DNA of 64,000 nt, taken from Nothophaeocryptopus gaeumannii. Taxonomy: Eukaryota > Ascomycota > Dothideomycetes > Mycosphaerellales > Mycosphaerellaceae. The position numbers were made by a program, and so were the translations under genes. Under the pieces are notes generated by a model. It was not told where the DNA came from. It saw only the letters and a list, made by a program, of their open reading frames with translations, and did no database searches. Below are positions 19,834 to 30,810 of this stretch, in pieces. The stretch spans positions 2,294,001 through 2,358,000 of the forward strand of contig JASISA010000022.1 of the NCBI GenBank assembly GCA_031771865.1. Direction: 5' to 3'. Within the stretch, counting starts at the first letter, position 1. Every line of letters starts with the position of its first letter.

Positions 19834-21316
19834 TTAAGCCTCCGCAAGTTTCAACAGTCCCTTCAAGTCAATTGACTTGGGTCGCTCAATTGGGAGGCCG
19901 ATCGCTCTATCCCAGATGAGCTGCGCAAGTGGCCCCAACCCTCTGCTGACGCCGAAGGTCGCAGTGTAATAAAGCGTGTTGTGGAAGCCGTAGTGGTGGA
20001 AGAGCACACCCGAGCTAGAATCAACATTCGGGAAAGGATTCTTCGTCTTTCCATGTTCTGTTAGAACTCCCGGGGCGATTTCGCTATTCTTCTTGACGAG
20101 CTGGAAGACAGGGTCTGAGGCGATTTCCTTACGGGAAGAAGCGAAATCCATGAGCGCTTCGAATCGCGGGTCAGGTTTACGCAGGACGGCGTGGCCGTAA
20201 CCCGGGACGACACGTCCAGATTTTAGAGTGTTCCAGAGGTAGGTCTTGACGTCTTCATCTGTGCATTTCTCGCCGATGTGGTCTTTCATTTGGAGGATCC
20301 AGCGGAGGACTTCTTGCGCTGCTAGGCCGTGGAGTGGGCCGGCGAGACCTTGAAGACCGGCGGAGTAGGAGAGGTATGGGTCTGAGAGGGCAGAGCCTAC
20401 CAGGTGTGTGGTGTGTGCGGAGACGTTGCCACCCTCGTGGTCACCGTGAAGAGCGAGATACAGACGAAGGAGGTCTTGAAAGTTCTCGTTCTCCTTTCCA
20501 GGCTTGCCGAGCATGGCTGCAAAGTTGTACGACCAATCTTGGTTGAGGTCGACCTCCGCTGGGAGCGCGCCTCCGCCGCAGTATGCGTTTTGGTGGATCT
20601 TAGCCGCGATCGTTGGGAGCTTGGCGAGAAGGTTGATAGAGTCGTCGAAAGTTGGCTCCCAGTAGTCGGCTTTGTTAATTCCTCGCTCGTACGCTTTGGC
20701 GAAGACGGATTCATAGTTCAGGGCGGAGACGGCGCAGGCGAATTGGGTCATTGGGTGGAGATCCTTGGGGAAGTCGTCTAGCATCTTTTTTATGAACGCT
20801 GGAAGCTGCGCCTTCTCGGCGAGCTCTCTGCTGAAGGCACGGACTTGGTTGGTGCTAGGGACTTGTCCAGTGAGAAGCAGCCAGAACATGGCTTCGGGAA
20901 GCATCTCAGTGCCAGACGTTCCCTTAGGCAGCTCCTTTTGACAGTCCTTGATTGTCTTGCCATGGAATCGAATGCCTTCGTTCGCGTCCAGCACTGAGCC
21001 TTCCCACACCATGGCCTTCAGGCCACGCATGCCACCGATCGTGTTCTCAATCTTGACCTCGCCGATGGTTTTGGAGGCATTGGCCTTGACCTTCTTGAAC
21101 AGCTCGCGCTTCTCAGGAATTACACCCTTGAGGGTCTCTTTGAGGTCAGGCTCGGCCGTGGCATAGCTTCGCGAGGCATTGCAGACGATGGGTACTGATT
21201 GGGAGAGCTGTAGCCATTGTGTGAGTGAAATCGTGGTCTGTGATGGTTGTGGCAGATCTTTGACTAACCTTTGAAACTCGCAACGCCCGCGCAGCAGTCT
21301 TCGTAGACAGGGCCAT
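19834..21316 (-). CDS. mcsA: 2-methylcitrate synthase, mitochondrial
   Basis: Two exons, 21316-21269 and 21207-19834, give 473 residues. Exon 1 encodes MALSTKTAARALRVSK, an amphipathic basic mitochondrial leader, and is joined in phase 0 over a 61-base intron (GTTAGT...TACAG). The enzyme condenses propionyl-CoA with oxaloacetate to 2-methylcitrate. Citrate synthase-fold marks are GPLHGLAAQEVLRW and GYGHAVLRKPDPR with the catalytic histidines, and PNVDSSSGVLFHHYG with the catalytic Asp. The stretches IKDCQKELPKGTSGTEMLPEAMFWLL and EVDLNQDWSYNFAAMLGK, and LGLPIERPKS at the C-terminal end, match the McsA group rather than TCA-cycle citrate synthase as I recall them; both enzymes are bifunctional in vitro, so this is an assignment by subgroup. 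It is transcribed divergently from the methylisocitrate lyase gene, which supports the methylcitrate role. Confidence 0.88.
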
Positions 21317-21865
21317 TTGGTGTATTGTTCCTAAGTCTACAGTTCAATGTCTGGATAGCAGTCGGACAGCAGGTAGAGTGGAAAGGTAGATGGGGCGTAA
21401 AAGCCTTGGAGATTTCGGTTAAGAGGATTGTGAAGGAAATCAGCTGAGGCCGAGCTCGCAGTAGGGACAAAATCTTCTTGCGTTCCGGTTACAGCTCGTG
21501 GATACAAAAAGTACGTGTGGTGTATGCATCCAGGCGGTATTCTCGGGCTAGGAGCTGATATGGGCCTTCTTTAGCCGGCCTGATGACCTCGGCTGTCGAT
21601 GTCACCATCCCTGCCACAGCCTTTTCCCCAGGAACACACTTCGAGCCAGATATGGGGCCGATATCGCTCTCTACTCCTACATTCGCTGTAACAAATATTC
21701 ATATCATCGACCACATGCTCAAGTGAGATTTCTCAGCTGCTTGGGATGGTTGTAAGACTAATCTATTCAGCATGTGAAGAACGACCCTTGCCATCCGAAC
21801 TCGGCATGATTTGAGATCAGCTTAAAGAGAGCTTCGTCCAGAACCCTCATATTTGCGGCACCAAA
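21317..21865. promoter_or_regulatory. Shared divergent promoter of the two methylcitrate-cycle genes
   Basis: 549 bases separate the start codons of the synthase (minus) and the lyase (plus). No other gene fits here. Coupled regulation, for example induction by propionate or by amino acids and odd-chain fatty acids that yield propionyl-CoA, is an inference from the arrangement. I could not assign a specific activator site with confidence. Confidence 0.6.
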
Positions 21866-23653
21866 ATGTTTCGAAACGCGTCGCGACTGCTTCGACAGCA
21901 GCAGAGCTGTCTCTACCGGCCTGTGGCATCTAGATTTGCGCCTCGAGTACTGTCGTACGGAGCTCACCATATGGCTTCTACTCTGGCACCTGTAGAACCT
22001 GCTTTGCCTGGGACACATCCAACAGACGCCTTCCAACTCGTGAAAGAGTCAGATAAACCCGATCTCGAACAACAGATATTCGATGATCAAGTAAAACAAG
22101 TGAAGGAATGGTGGGCAAGTCCGAGATACAAGGGCATAAAGCGGCCTTATTCCCCGGAAGATGTTGTGAGCAAAAGAGGCACATTACAACAAGTCTATCC
22201 ATCCAGCTTGACCGCAAGGAAGCTGTTCAATCTGCTGGAGGAGCGGGCAGCGGAGGGCAAGCCAGTACACACGATGGGAGCAATCGATCCAATTCAAATG
22301 ACACAACAGGCACAGCACCAGGAGATCCTCTATGTGTCTGGATGGGCATGCTCCTCTGTCCTTACAACTACCAATGAAGTTAGCCCTGACTTTGGCGACT
22401 ATCCATACAACACAGTACCAAATCAAGTGCAACGACTATTCAAAGCGCAACAACTTCACGATCGAAGACATTACGATGCACGACTGAAGATGAGCCCGGA
22501 AGAAAGGAAGAAGACACCTTATGTCGACTACCTGAGGCCGATTGTTGCCGATGGAGACACTGGCCACGGAGGATTGAGTGCGGTGCTCAAGCTCGCGAAG
22601 CTGTTCGCCGAGAATGGAGCTGCGGCAGTGCACTTTGAGGACCAGCTCCATGGTGGGAAGAAGTGCGGTCACTTGGCCGGCAAAGTCCTGGTGCCGTTTG
22701 GAGATCATATCAACAGACTTGTGGCCGCTCGCTATCAATGGGATCTGATGGGATGCGAAAACTTGGTCATTGCTCGCACAGATAGTGAAAGCGGCAGATT
22801 GATCTCGTCCGCAATCGACGCCAGAGATCACGAGTACATACTTGGCGTGACAGAAGACGTCGAACCTCTAGCCGAGACGTTGCAAATCATGGAGATGGAA
22901 GGCGCTTCTGGACCAGAGATAGATTCATTCGAGGCTCAGTGGGTCAAGAAACACAAGCTGGTCACCTTCGACGAAGCCGCCGAAGCTCATATCGAGGCCG
23001 CTGGGAAGGACGCGGAATCGTATCTCAAGCAGACGCGAGAGAATAGGAACATGCCTCTCCATAAGCGAAGGCAAGCGGCTGCGCAAGTGGCTGGCTCTCC
23101 CGTTCTCTTCAGCTGGGACACACCACGAACGCGAGAAGGCTTCTACCACTATCAGGCCGGGTTAGCAGCTGCCACGAAGCGGGCCATCGCGTTTGGCCCC
23201 TACGCCGACCTGCTCTGGCTCGAGACCAAAGACCCTAGCGTTAAGGAAGCAGCAAGCTTCGCCAAAGAGATCCGCGACGTACTTCCAGGCAAGAAGCTCG
23301 TCTACAACCTATCACCCAGCTTTAACTGGTCCGCACACGGCTTCAGCGACACAGACCTGAAGAATTTCATCTGGGACCTCGCGAAACATGGATTCACGCT
23401 TCAGCTTATTTCTTTGGCTGGTCTCCACAGCACAGCAACGATCTCGCATGAGCTGGCCAAGGCGTACAAGACGGATGGCATGAAGGCATATGTCGAAATT
23501 GTGCAGCGGAGAGAAAAGGAGAATGGGACCGATGTTTTGACGCATCAGAAATGGAGTGGTGCTACGTATTTGGATGGGATCATTGGAGCGATTCAGGCGG
23601 GAAGCAGTGGGAGTAGGAGTATGGGTGAGGGCAATACGGAAGGCCAGTTTTAA
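21866..23653 (+). CDS. mclA: 2-methylisocitrate lyase, mitochondrial
   Basis: A single open frame of 595 residues from the ATG at 21866. The isocitrate-lyase superfamily signature KKCGH lies at residues 265-269 with catalytic Cys267, followed by LAGKVLVPFGDHINRLVAAR and NLVIARTD. The N-terminus (MFRNASRLLRQQQSCLYRP...) is a mitochondrial leader. Glyoxysomal isocitrate lyases lack such a leader, so this favours the methylcitrate-cycle enzyme, which cleaves 2-methylisocitrate to pyruvate and succinate. The C-terminus ends GNTEGQF and has no peroxisomal SKL-type signal. It stands head-to-head with methylcitrate synthase across 549 bases. The middle enzyme of the cycle, 2-methylcitrate dehydratase, is not in the window. 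The remaining doubt is confusion with glyoxylate-cycle isocitrate lyase, which the leader and the neighbour make unlikely. Confidence 0.88.
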   Translation: MFRNASRLLRQQQSCLYRPVASRFAPRVLSYGAHHMASTLAPVEPALPGTHPTDAFQLVKESDKPDLEQQIFDDQVKQVKEWWASPRYKGIKRPYSPEDVVSKRGTLQQVYPSSLTARKLFNLLEERAAEGKPVHTMGAIDPIQMTQQAQHQEILYVSGWACSSVLTTTNEVSPDFGDYPYNTVPNQVQRLFKAQQLHDRRHYDARLKMSPEERKKTPYVDYLRPIVADGDTGHGGLSAVLKLAKLFAENGAAAVHFEDQLHGGKKCGHLAGKVLVPFGDHINRLVAARYQWDLMGCENLVIARTDSESGRLISSAIDARDHEYILGVTEDVEPLAETLQIMEMEGASGPEIDSFEAQWVKKHKLVTFDEAAEAHIEAAGKDAESYLKQTRENRNMPLHKRRQAAAQVAGSPVLFSWDTPRTREGFYHYQAGLAAATKRAIAFGPYADLLWLETKDPSVKEAASFAKEIRDVLPGKKLVYNLSPSFNWSAHGFSDTDLKNFIWDLAKHGFTLQLISLAGLHSTATISHELAKAYKTDGMKAYVEIVQRREKENGTDVLTHQKWSGATYLDGIIGAIQAGSSGSRSMGEGNTEGQF

Positions 23654-24017
23654 GGACGTATCGGTGGAGAATTGTAGATATGAGACTTGATGCATGTATC
23701 AGATGTGACTTGAGAAGATAGCGGCGGTGTCTCTGAATATCTCCATCGCACCATATAGTTGCAGGGATGTGATGACATCTCAGCGGGAAAGTGCATGCGA
23801 AGACCGGCGAACCTGCCGACGGAAGCAGGTCCGCTGACCCTCAACCCTGTTTCTGATGGTTTGGCTTTTGGATTCCAAACAAGATCAAGTTCCAGAGATC
23901 TAGACATGTGGTTATCTCCGGTGCGCACCTCACGATACCACGAATCCACATCTACAACCACGACTACTACTACGGCGACCTCTTCATGCCGCCCGATGCT
24001 TCTTGTCCCATTGTGCC
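23654..24017. other. Intergenic between methylisocitrate lyase and SEC39
   Basis: It contains the lyase 3' flank and the SEC39 upstream region. A run of ACC/ACG/ACT triplets lies about 60 bases before the SEC39 start. No gene was seen. Confidence 0.5.
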
Positions 24018-27000
24018 ATGGACATCAAGCAGTTAACCCCGGCGCAGTGCATACTGCTCACCGTGCACTTGGCATCAGAGGCCAATGTTCGTAAATCTCG
24101 AGGCTTCTACTGCCACACAAATCGTCTGCAATGGTAGCTGACGGCTACTTCTTTTGTTTAGATCAAGACGCTACATTCATTCACGCCCACGCGCCTCGAC
24201 GCGCTCGAGCCTGAGCTGGTGCTCCGCATCCTGTTGACCTACCTCCCCGAAGCTCTCGATCCCCGCGAGTATACTAGCTACGTCAATGAGGTGGCCTCCC
24301 GCCTATACCTCGATTTCGAGCGCGAAGATGTCGAGGTACACATACCTGCAGCCATTCAAGAGCTCTCGCAAGAGCAGGCAGAGAAGCGCGTCAAGAAGCT
24401 GCTCAAGACTCTCCTCAAGATGGAGCCGCCGCGATTTCCACCTCACGGGCCAAAAGACGTGCTGACTGCCTTTATCTGCCATCGTGCCTACCGAATCGAT
24501 GAGCAAACGGGCCTGCTGAGCCTCGTCCCTACCCTCGTGGAGCCTTTCCTGGATCGCAAGGAATACATCCGCACTTGGTATATTGCTTTGTGCTTGCCAT
24601 TGCTCCGCATGGAGCTCGAGTACTATCCCGCTACCGACCCTTCCGAATCACCGCTTGCATCGCTGGGGGAGTTTAAGAACATCTCGGGGAAAGACGGAGT
24701 GGACTTATTGCTGAGCAAATCTGTCCAGCATGCTCAGTCTGGTCTAGAGCCGAGCGAGGCAGGAAACAATATATGTCGCGACATCAAGGGCCTTGTTGGT
24801 CCGTGGATGTACGGCCATACTGAGCGCAAACGGCGGAAACTTGAACAAGAGCTCGAGGATGATGATGGCAGTTCTAATGGAAACGTTGATGCCGACATGG
24901 AGAGCGTCAACAATGGCGTACGCAAAATTGCCTTGGAGGGCGTCAAGGAGGAGGATAAGACGGGTCATGATTGGGAGTATCTATACCGCTGGATGGTGTA
25001 CCATGCTACCTCGAACTTCAACCTGATTATGAGGGCTGTAGATGGATGGGACGGTCCTGGTGATGTTGACCTCGGCGGATTTGACCGCGGAGGCGTTTCC
25101 TACCTGGATGAGGACTTGCAGCGAAAGTTAGAGCTGCAATACGCACAGGCCGCCTTCGCGAGCTGTTATGCTGCGCAGGCAGATTCCCCGGACACGGTCA
25201 AGGAGGCCCACAGCATACTTGCACGCCTTGCCGAGCTTTTGGATTTCATTCCACCCCCAGATCTTGCCACCAGCGTTGACTCTCTTCCCAAGGTGGAGCG
25301 CCATGCCACCAAGCTTGACCAATCGCAGACTGTGTCAGATCTCCTGCCTGATGCATTGCTTCGTGCTGAGCATCCACTGACAACGCCGAGACTAGAAACG
25401 TACATGCTTCTCCAAATGATGGTGTATAGCGCTTACCAGTTTTCTGGGCTCGGCTACCCCATCTCGCTGGTCAACGTGGCCAAGCTCCATTTCTATGCGA
25501 CTGCTGAAGAGGAACTTGACGTTCTTCGCAAGATTCTGCGTGGTCTTTCCAGAGCGGAGAACCGCCAGAGCAGTCAATGGACGGATGACCGCGCGAAGAT
25601 TCTGTGGCTTTGGAATTGGGGCATCGATGCCGACGGGGACAACCCGAATGAGGGTGCAGGTGTTCTGGGAAAGATTCGCAAGCATGACTTCGAGCAGGAA
25701 ATGCTCAAAGCTTTTACGGATGCTAGCTGTAAGTGCTCGCACGATTTCCTTTCCTCCCCCATACGCATTGATCGCTGTGGTCCAGTTCACTTGGATTCTG
25801 CCTTTCCACAAACATCCTCGACTGACGTTGTGTCAGCCGAAGATGTAGACCCCACTGAGAACCCCGAGCCTCTCGCTGGCTTGGAAGAAGGAAACCTCAG
25901 TTTCCCGTTCGTAGTTACCGAGGAAGACCGAGATCGCATTCGCAGCGCAAGTATCACTGACGGAGATTGATTAACAGTTTATCCCTTGGCGATTAGTATC
26001 TACTTGCAAGGTAGCGGTCGCAAACCACTTCCGACTCCGGAACTCGAGCGTGTCATTTTGGATAAAGCGATGGAGGCGTACGATGGTGCTAGTAATGGCA
26101 ACAAGCAGCGTGGCGGTGTGCGAAAGGCGAACGAGATGTAAGTGGAAGCAAAGACTCATCACGAGGCTGTTACTGATCGCCTTCAGTATCACTGCATTCC
26201 AGCCGCATTTTGGAGCAGGCCCTCGCTTTCGGCAGGCGAACGCGCTCATCGCGGCGACTCACGCATTGTCCTTCTACTCGCTTACACTACAGCATGGTGT
26301 ACCGTTCCAACCTGTCAGTATACGTGTGAGCCAGGATCCTATCTCCTTGATCAGCAAAGTGCTCGACCAAAACCCTCGAAGCTATACGAAGTTAGACGAT
26401 TTGATCGACATTGCTCGCAATCTGGTGTCGGCGGGTCTGGCGCGGGAAGAAGGCGAAACGAAAGACGACGAAAACGAGCTTGCGAAAGGGAAGAAAGATG
26501 CCGAGCGTCGGGTCACATTCATGGCTGTTGAAGCAGCTCTTCGCGAAGATGATTTCGAGACGGCTTACTCATATATTGTCAACAGGCTCACGCCTTCTGG
26601 CACCGATCTCGTGGCTCCTAGTAATGTCAAGCAGCATAGGAGACAGCGGTCCAGTCGAAGCAGGAACCAGATCGACGATGACGATATATCATGGCGCGCA
26701 GCATTCTTGGCTGGACGTTATCGCCCATCGGCAGCGACTCCACCTACACTCCGACGACTGGAACAGCGCACAGAACTGCTATCACTCGCCTTACTCCTCG
26801 CTCCTGCTTCAGCACTTACCGAGATCCTCGCCGCGTGGCGTCGCTGCGAAGAGGAGATGACCTCTTTGCGAACCTCACAGCAACAAGCCGAAGAGGAATT
26901 TGATGATCGAGCGGATAAGAGACTCAGTGGTGGATCTATCGCGTTGCCGGGCAATTTCACAGTTAGCGGCGAAGAGCCGGAACTCATACTCAACCAAAAG

Positions 27001-27342
27001 CGGAGGGAGATGGGACGTATGAGCGCTGCTGCTGGTGGAAGGGGGAATGATGAGACACCACTCAGTATGTTCGACCTGACACGGAATGCGGCGAGGGTGT
27101 TTAGTCAGAATGCTTTTCCGCTGAGAGAGACCGCGAGGAGTTCTGGGGAACATGACAGAAGCATGAGAGAGAGCATCGGCAGTCTGGGGAGCGTCGGTGG
27201 TTCAGAGGCTGGGAGCGATGGAGGGCAGCAGCAGAGAGTGAGGAAGAGGGATGTCATCGCCAACACTGTCACAGGTGGTCTTACTGCTGTTGTCGGATGG
27301 GGGTTGGGTGCTAAGCCTGTAAATCAGCAGCAGCAACAGTAG
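24018..27342 (+). CDS. SEC39: Sec39-domain protein, Dsl1/NRZ tethering complex subunit
   Basis: Four exons, 24018-24086, 24162-25728, 25978-26137 and 26187-27342, give 983 residues. Exon 1 encodes MDIKQLTPAQCILLTVHLAS, the family's usual N-terminus, and joins in phase 0 to IKTLHSFTPTRLDALEPEL only if the donor is GTTCGT at 24087; the better-looking GTAAAT four bases on breaks the frame. Intron 2 (GTAAGT...AACAG, 249 bases) joins AFTDAS to FYPLAISIYL. Intron 3 (GTAAGT...TTCAG) joins KANEI to ITAFQPHFG. Sec39 family marks are YDGASNGNKQRGGVRKANEI, ALSFYSLTLQHGVPFQPVSI and QNPRSYTKLDDLIDIARNL. The protein is part of the ER complex that captures COPI vesicles returning from the Golgi. The C-terminal ~330 residues are longer and more disordered than in yeast and end in poly-Gln. 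Confidence 0.88.
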
Positions 27343-29010
27343 TAGCAGTAGCAGAAGTAGAAGGACCTGCGTATTTGATTCAGATCGAACAGGCCTCGAA
27401 CACGCAGTGTGCACTGTTTCGGTCAAGTCTTGTCCGGAGGACAATGCGCGTGCAACTGCGTTCCGCGACTTCGCTGTTACTGGTGCGCCTACGAGCCTGC
27501 GTACTCTGTGGGACTTTGCTGCTATTGATGGATAGGGATTCGGTGCTAAGCCTGTTGAGAGGCGGGGTAGTAGAAGCAGCGGCGAGTAGTGAAGAAAGAG
27601 AAGACTGGGAGTGTGTATTTTCAGGCTTTCGGTATGCGGTGTCGAAACGATCTAAGCCCATTGTCCTCAGTGCGACTCTGTACGAGCAATTGTAGCAGCC
27701 TAAGGCAGGTGGAGAGAGTACTACAGTGATGGATCGGAAGGGATCTAGAACTTTTGGCGAGTAATGTGTAGTACCCAGGTGTATGAGACATGTCAAGCTT
27801 TTCTGGCGGAACATGTTCTCTGGTTGTGCGACGGTGTTGAACCCCCAAGCCGAATGTCCTTGTTTCGATTTCCAGAATGCGGTACGGTACAGTACAGTAC
27901 CACGTGTACGACTTCCGTGGACATTGATGTGAAACACTATCTCAAGCAAGGGGTCGGCGACTGCATAGATGTACACTGCAGGACGCAGGAGTCGCACATT
28001 GACATGTGCGGTGAAGCTTTTGTCACTACCGATTGATAAGAGGAAGGATGTGAAGTGATCACGCATGTGGGATGCGCCATGACGCCAAGTGTGAATGAGA
28101 GCGCGGTCCTTGTCCTGTGGAAGTTGCGAGGCTTGTTGTTGTTATTCATGGCATTTGGCGTAGGCGTGAGCACTCATCGGAATGTGTCCCGACAATTCAT
28201 ACTAATTGGTTCCGAACCGTGGAAGCGAAGTCTGGAAAGTGTTGCAGTCGTCTCCCAGTCACTGCAGGTTACGACGATATGTAGTCGAAGTGTTCGAGAT
28301 ATGTTGGCATTAACGCGCGGTTGTCGGTCAGGTTGTCGCACCAAGATGCAGCCCCTGCACGAAGGTCCAATGAGCGAACGAGTGATTGTACCCTTCCGTA
28401 CGCCTTGTGGTGCGGATGAACTGCAGCGGTTTCAGGCAGGAAGCGAGACCTTGATGAATGCGCGGCTCCAATCGATTTATGAAGGAATCCTGGCACAAGG
28501 ACCGGGAAATTGAAGAGCGTGGTGAACGGGAGAAGGGGGCTTGTAGCCGCTAGAAAGATCAGCGCCGTTCCGCTCTCAAACGCGGACAACGCGTCTTGGC
28601 TCCAATCATAGAGTGGGTCTCCAATCTCCTGTTTCCCTCCCCCATAGTTACACCTCACGCCTTTGCTTCTCGACCGCTGTTGCTGCTTTTTCGCATACCA
28701 CGACAGACTCCAGGCTGGCCTAGTTCTACCGTACAGACTAGAGGCTTCCATTCGCCTCGACACGCTCGCTTCACCTCGACACACGACGCACTCGACTTTG
28801 GTGTGAACACACGACGCATTAACTACGCCTGAACGTGACTGGTTCACGAATTGGACATCCCTTCCTTCATTCACATGCGCCGCTATTTCGTCATTCTTCA
28901 GACACAATAGCACGGCACCCGCTCTCTTCGACACCAAAAGCCTCCGTGAGCTTGGAGATCGACACCCACGACTTGGCAGTCATTCAACCTGATCGAGACA
29001 ATCGCCCAAC
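27343..29010. other. Intergenic, about 1.7 kb
   Basis: The region starts with a CAG/TAG triplet run carried over from the poly-Gln end of SEC39. Open frames of 100-230 codons occur on both strands at once (for example minus 27380-28066 and plus 28055-28513), but none has a recognisable motif or credible splice partners. The 3' part should hold the ferric reductase promoter. Confidence 0.45.
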
Positions 29011-30810
29011 ATGGCCTCCTCGAAATGGCTGCTCTTAGCCGCCGCAGGTGTACCCTATGTACTGGCCGACGGCGGCGAGGACGAGAGCGAATCGAGTATC
29101 CTCAACAATAAAATGATCAAATACGTGGGCTGGACCTGGGCCTGCATTCTCGCCGCACTGCTTATTTACAGATGGACTCTGAACCTGCTGCAGCACGTGC
29201 GACAGCTTGCAAACCTCAACCACGGCACGAGTAGCGATGGCCGACAGCGTTACTTCAGTCTCCCGGATGAGAACTGGGCTAAGATCAAGCGCCACCTTAT
29301 CCTTGCGCCGCTGTTCAGAAGGAGACATAACAGAGAGTTTAAGATGTCGGCTGCCATCAACGTCGGCAGTCTTCCTGGACGCATGCAGTCTTTCTGGTTG
29401 ATTGGCTACTTTGCATTGAATGTCGTCTTTACTGTCTGGAAGATTGACTGGAGCAACAGCATGGAGTTCTACCACACAGGCTTGAGCCGAACGGGTGTTC
29501 TTGCGGTGCTGAACATGATCCCTCTGTTTCTGCTAGCGGGCCGCAATAACCCGATGATCTGGCTGCTTGGCATCTCCTTCGACAACCACAACCTCCTTCA
29601 TCGCTGGATCGGACGTATTGTCGTCTTTGAGGCTGTGGCCCATGCTGGTTTCTGGTTCGGCGGCAAAGTGGCTACCATGGGGACTGAGAAAGCGTACAAG
29701 ATGATTGCTGCTGCGATGGCAGGAAGCCAGATGATCTTGACCGGAACAATCGCGTTCTGCGCATTCTGCGCCATTCTCCTTCAATCTCCCTCGATCGTGC
29801 GCCATGCTTTCTACGAGACCTTCCTGCATCTTCACATCGCACTGGTCATCGTCTCGGTCGTTACAGTCTGGATCCACCTGAACGGCGTCCCAGCGCAGGT
29901 GTTGGTCTTGGGCGCACTCATCTGCTGGATCTTTGAACGCGCGGCTCGCGTTTACCTCATTGTCCGCAACAACTTCAGCCGCCGTGGCTGCACCAAAGCC
30001 GAGATTGAGGCGCTTCCAGGCGATGCGATCCGTGTCACTCTGCGTATGTCGAAGATGTGGAAGTTCAAGCCCGGCCAGCACATCTACTTGTACATTCCCA
30101 GCATTGGCATGTGGATGAGCCACCCGTTCTCTCTGGCCTGGAGCGAGGAGAGCGCAGACTTGGCAACCGAGAAAGGCTTGCCAATGTCTCGGGCAGATAT
30201 TTTTGCGGCAAAGACCACATCTGTTTCTCTGATCATCCGCCGTCGGACTGGGTTTACCGATACGCTGTACAAGAAGGCCGAGAGATCTGCGGTTGAACCG
30301 CTTGTCACCAGTGCGTACGTCGAGGGACCATACGGTAGCGAGAGCTTGCAGTCTTACGGCACTGTCATGCTCTTCGCCGCCGGTGTTGGCATCACTCATC
30401 AAGTCCCTCACGTTCGCGACCTCGTGGCGGCCTACTCGAATGGAACCTGCGCCACGCGGAAAGTGGTTCTGATCTGGGTCATCCAATCACCCGAGCACCT
30501 CGAATGGATCCGTCCATGGATGACACAGATTCTGGGCATGGACAAGCGTCGCGATATCCTCAAGATCCTTCTCTTCGTGACCCGCCCACGAAGCACAAAG
30601 GAGATCCACTCACCTAGCGCTTCAGTTCAAATGTATCCGGGCAAGCCAGAAGTCGGTGCGCTCATCGCCAAAGAGCAAGAAAACCAAATAGGAGCCATGG
30701 GAGTGAGCGTTTGTGGAACCGGGGGCCTAGCCGACGATGTGAGAAGAGCTGTGAGGGATCGCTGCGAGGCGACGGAGATTGATTTCTTTGAAGAAGCCTT
30801 CTCGTGGTAG
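29011..30810 (+). CDS. Ferric/cupric reductase (FRE family), plasma membrane
   Basis: A single open frame of 599 residues. A cleavable signal peptide (MASSKWLLLAAAGVPYVLA) leads into six or more membrane helices. Two helices carry H-x13-H pairs for two b-type haems: LLHRWIGRIVVFEAVAHAG, and the second pair in the helix that begins FLHLHIALVIVS. The FAD-binding step is FKPGQHIYLYIP followed by SHPFSLAW, and the NAD(P)H pocket begins FAAGVGITHQVP and ends CGTGGLADDVRRAV. The enzyme moves electrons from NADPH across the membrane to reduce Fe(III) or Cu(II) before uptake. Its closest group seems to be the shorter-loop fungal FRE proteins, with a large cytosolic insertion (a charged stretch of about 90 residues) between the first helix and the ferric reductase domain. 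The metal cannot be decided. No iron transporter is adjacent. Confidence 0.92.
   Translation: MASSKWLLLAAAGVPYVLADGGEDESESSILNNKMIKYVGWTWACILAALLIYRWTLNLLQHVRQLANLNHGTSSDGRQRYFSLPDENWAKIKRHLILAPLFRRRHNREFKMSAAINVGSLPGRMQSFWLIGYFALNVVFTVWKIDWSNSMEFYHTGLSRTGVLAVLNMIPLFLLAGRNNPMIWLLGISFDNHNLLHRWIGRIVVFEAVAHAGFWFGGKVATMGTEKAYKMIAAAMAGSQMILTGTIAFCAFCAILLQSPSIVRHAFYETFLHLHIALVIVSVVTVWIHLNGVPAQVLVLGALICWIFERAARVYLIVRNNFSRRGCTKAEIEALPGDAIRVTLRMSKMWKFKPGQHIYLYIPSIGMWMSHPFSLAWSEESADLATEKGLPMSRADIFAAKTTSVSLIIRRRTGFTDTLYKKAERSAVEPLVTSAYVEGPYGSESLQSYGTVMLFAAGVGITHQVPHVRDLVAAYSNGTCATRKVVLIWVIQSPEHLEWIRPWMTQILGMDKRRDILKILLFVTRPRSTKEIHSPSASVQMYPGKPEVGALIAKEQENQIGAMGVSVCGTGGLADDVRRAVRDRCEATEIDFFEEAFSW

Noticed and set aside
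25786..25848. Separate exon after an internal acceptor in SEC39 intron 2 (reading FTWILPFHKHP)
   Set aside because: It meets a stop after 20 codons and disrupts the AFTDAS-FYPLAI continuity expected for Sec39.
27334..27360. CAG/TAG triplet run as a possible regulatory microsatellite
   Set aside because: It is the poly-Gln end of SEC39 and its immediate 3' flank, with too few units to stand out.
27375..28937. Overlapping frames of 100-230 codons on both strands between SEC39 and the ferric reductase
   Set aside because: Composition is not protein-like, no domain is visible, and the frames overlap antisense to each other.
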